Of a stretch of DNA of 7,255 nucleotides, positions 5,923 through 7,255 are shown piece by piece; the first letter of the stretch is position 1, and every line of letters begins with the position of its first letter. The notes beneath the pieces were generated by a model, which saw only the letters and a list, made by a program, of their open reading frames with translations, made no database searches and was not told the DNA's origin. Source of the stretch: CAG-273 sp963560005 (GTDB lineage Bacteria > Bacillota > Clostridia > TANB77 > CAG-508). The stretch lies in the NCBI GenBank assembly GCA_963560005.1, contig CAUWNG010000085.1, forward strand, positions 1-7,255. The letters run 5' to 3'. The position numbers and the translations under genes were made by a program.

Positions 5923-7233
5923 ATGAGTGAAATTTTAATAAAAAATGGCAATGTTGTTTTATTTAATAATAATGATGTTATTATAGAAAAAAAAGATATA
6001 TTAATAGAAAAAGATACAATAATAAAAATTGAGAATAAAATAAATGAAAAAGACGAATACTATATAATAGATGCTGAAAATAAAATTATAATGCCTGGAT
6101 TAGTAAATACGCATGCTCATATACCAATGAGTATTTTTAGAGAAAGTACAGAAGGTTATAAATTATATGATTGGTTAAATAAAATTATTTGGCCAATTGA
6201 AGATAAATTGACTAACGAAGAGGTATACTATGCGAGTTTGCTTTCTTATATAGAAATGATTGCTACAGGTACTACTTGTGTAAATGACCAATATTTTTTT
6301 AGCAAGGCTATTAGAAAAGCAGCGGAAGATAGCAAAGTAAGAACTGTTTTAACAAGAACAATTCAAGATATAGATGGCAAAGAAAAAATGAACGAAAGAA
6401 TAAAAGAGTTTGTGGAATTATATGAAACAAGAAATGAGAAAGACAATTTAATTACTTATACTGTTGCTCCACATGCTTTATATACTTGTTCAGATAATTG
6501 TTTATCAGAAATTGCTAAACTTGCAGAGAAATATAATTTACCTGTGCATTTGCATTTCTTAGAGAGTATAGATGAGATAGAGGATATAAAACAAAAGCAT
6601 GGAGAAGAAGCTATTTATATATTAAAGAAGTATTTTAATAATGTTCATACAATATTAGCACATTGTGTGAAATTAGATGATAAAGATATTAAAATTTTAA
6701 AAGAAATGGATTGTGGAATAGCTCATAATCCAGTATCAAATTTAAGGCTAGGATGTAAAATAGCTGATATAACAAAATATTTAGATAATGGTATAAATGT
6801 GGCACTAGGAACAGATGGACAAGGTTCTGGTAGTAATCTTGATATGATTGAAACTATGAAGATAGCTTGCTTAATGCAAGGAGGAATACATGAAAATGAA
6901 AAAAGAGTAATAGCAAAAGATGTAATAAAAATGGCTACAATTAATGGAGCTAAGTTATTAAAGTTAGATAATGAAATAGGGAGCATAGAAATTGGGAAAA
7001 AAGCAGATATAATTATTATAGATATGGAAGAAAAATTAGATAATATTACTACATTACCAAATCTAAATACAATATCAAACTTAGTATATAATATAAGTGG
7101 AAGGAATGTAGAAACAACCATAGTAAATGGTAATATTTTAATGGAAGAAAGAAAAATAAAAAATATAGATTTAGAATTAGTTTTAAATCAATGTAATAAA
7201 GTAATTAGAGAAATTAAAAAAGCACTAAATTAA
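5923..7233 (+). CDS. mtaD: Amidohydrolase, 5-methylthioadenosine/S-adenosylhomocysteine deaminase family
   Basis: Members of this family deaminate 5'-methylthioadenosine and S-adenosylhomocysteine to their inosine forms plus ammonia, handling by-products of SAM use in the cytoplasm. The 436 residues fit the family (about 405-440). Layout is typical: a small beta-sandwich formed by both ends around a TIM-barrel. Metal-site residues are H64 and H66 (NTHAHIPMS), H211 (HLHFLE) and D298 (LGTDG). E214, H184 (APHALYTCS) and H247 (LAHCVKL) occupy the substrate/catalytic positions of Thermotoga TM0936. DWLNKIIWPIEDKLT and IAHNPVSNLRLG are also characteristic, and the C-terminus has the usual IGSIEIGKKADIIIID. 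Start ATG 5923 is chosen over TTG 5911 from ribosome binding site spacing. A promoter lies just upstream, divergent from the HD-GYP gene. Related deaminases (guanine, chlorohydrolase-type) share the fold, so the substrate is inferred from motif resemblance. All active-site residues are intact. Confidence 0.88.
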   Translation: MSEILIKNGNVVLFNNNDVIIEKKDILIEKDTIIKIENKINEKDEYYIIDAENKIIMPGLVNTHAHIPMSIFRESTEGYKLYDWLNKIIWPIEDKLTNEEVYYASLLSYIEMIATGTTCVNDQYFFSKAIRKAAEDSKVRTVLTRTIQDIDGKEKMNERIKEFVELYETRNEKDNLITYTVAPHALYTCSDNCLSEIAKLAEKYNLPVHLHFLESIDEIEDIKQKHGEEAIYILKKYFNNVHTILAHCVKLDDKDIKILKEMDCGIAHNPVSNLRLGCKIADITKYLDNGINVALGTDGQGSGSNLDMIETMKIACLMQGGIHENEKRVIAKDVIKMATINGAKLLKLDNEIGSIEIGKKADIIIIDMEEKLDNITTLPNLNTISNLVYNISGRNVETTIVNGNILMEERKIKNIDLELVLNQCNKVIREIKKALN

Positions 7234-7255
7234 TACAATGTATGATTTTACTTCA

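Noticed and set aside
6723..7121. Open frame of 132 codons on the minus strand inside the mtaD-like gene
   Set aside because: It lies wholly antisense to a well-conserved enzyme, has hydrophobic low-complexity composition typical of a reversed AT-rich reading, and matches no family I recognise.

Overview
The window is very AT-rich. It uses AGA for most arginines, starts with ATG preceded by purine-rich Shine-Dalgarno sequences, and reads TGG (not TGA) as tryptophan. Gene content and the dnaX-ebfC-recR order point to a low-GC Firmicute, most likely a Clostridia-type bacterium. The leucyl-tRNA synthetase lacks the leucine-specific insertion before KMSKS, as in Bacillus-type enzymes, which agrees. 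No species can be named from the sequence alone. I see no mobile element, CRISPR array, tRNA or rRNA.

Layout. Bases 1-2256 (+) hold a tight operon: the 3' part of dnaX (clamp-loader tau subunit, cut by the window edge), ebfC/ybaB (nucleoid-associated protein) and recR (recombination mediator). The two gaps are 18 bases each. A perfect 30-base palindrome at 2255-2284 ends the operon and also serves the convergent gene leuS (2310-4721, minus). Upstream of leuS, 4722-4859 holds an inverted repeat, a possible promoter and the terminator hairpin of the next minus-strand gene. That gene is a single-domain HD-GYP phosphohydrolase (4860-5798, minus) with an unusual cysteine cluster and an unassigned helical C-terminal half. 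Bases 5799-5922 separate it from a divergent amidohydrolase of the MtaD family (5923-7233, plus). This gap carries two back-to-back sigma-A-like promoters whose -35 boxes are the two ends of a 14-base palindrome. Bases 7234-7255 show nothing recognisable.

How the genes relate. DnaX, EbfC and RecR are a conserved replication/repair neighbourhood. LeuS is a housekeeping translation gene. The HD-GYP protein (probable cyclic-dinucleotide hydrolase) and MtaD (methylthioadenosine/S-adenosylhomocysteine deaminase) share a divergent promoter region and may be co-regulated, but nothing else links them functionally.

This is mainly ordinary core genome. I found no convincing new system. The points most worth a second look are the paired A8 tracts in dnaX that could make a short gamma form, the divergent promoter/palindrome, and the cysteine-rich HD-GYP protein.
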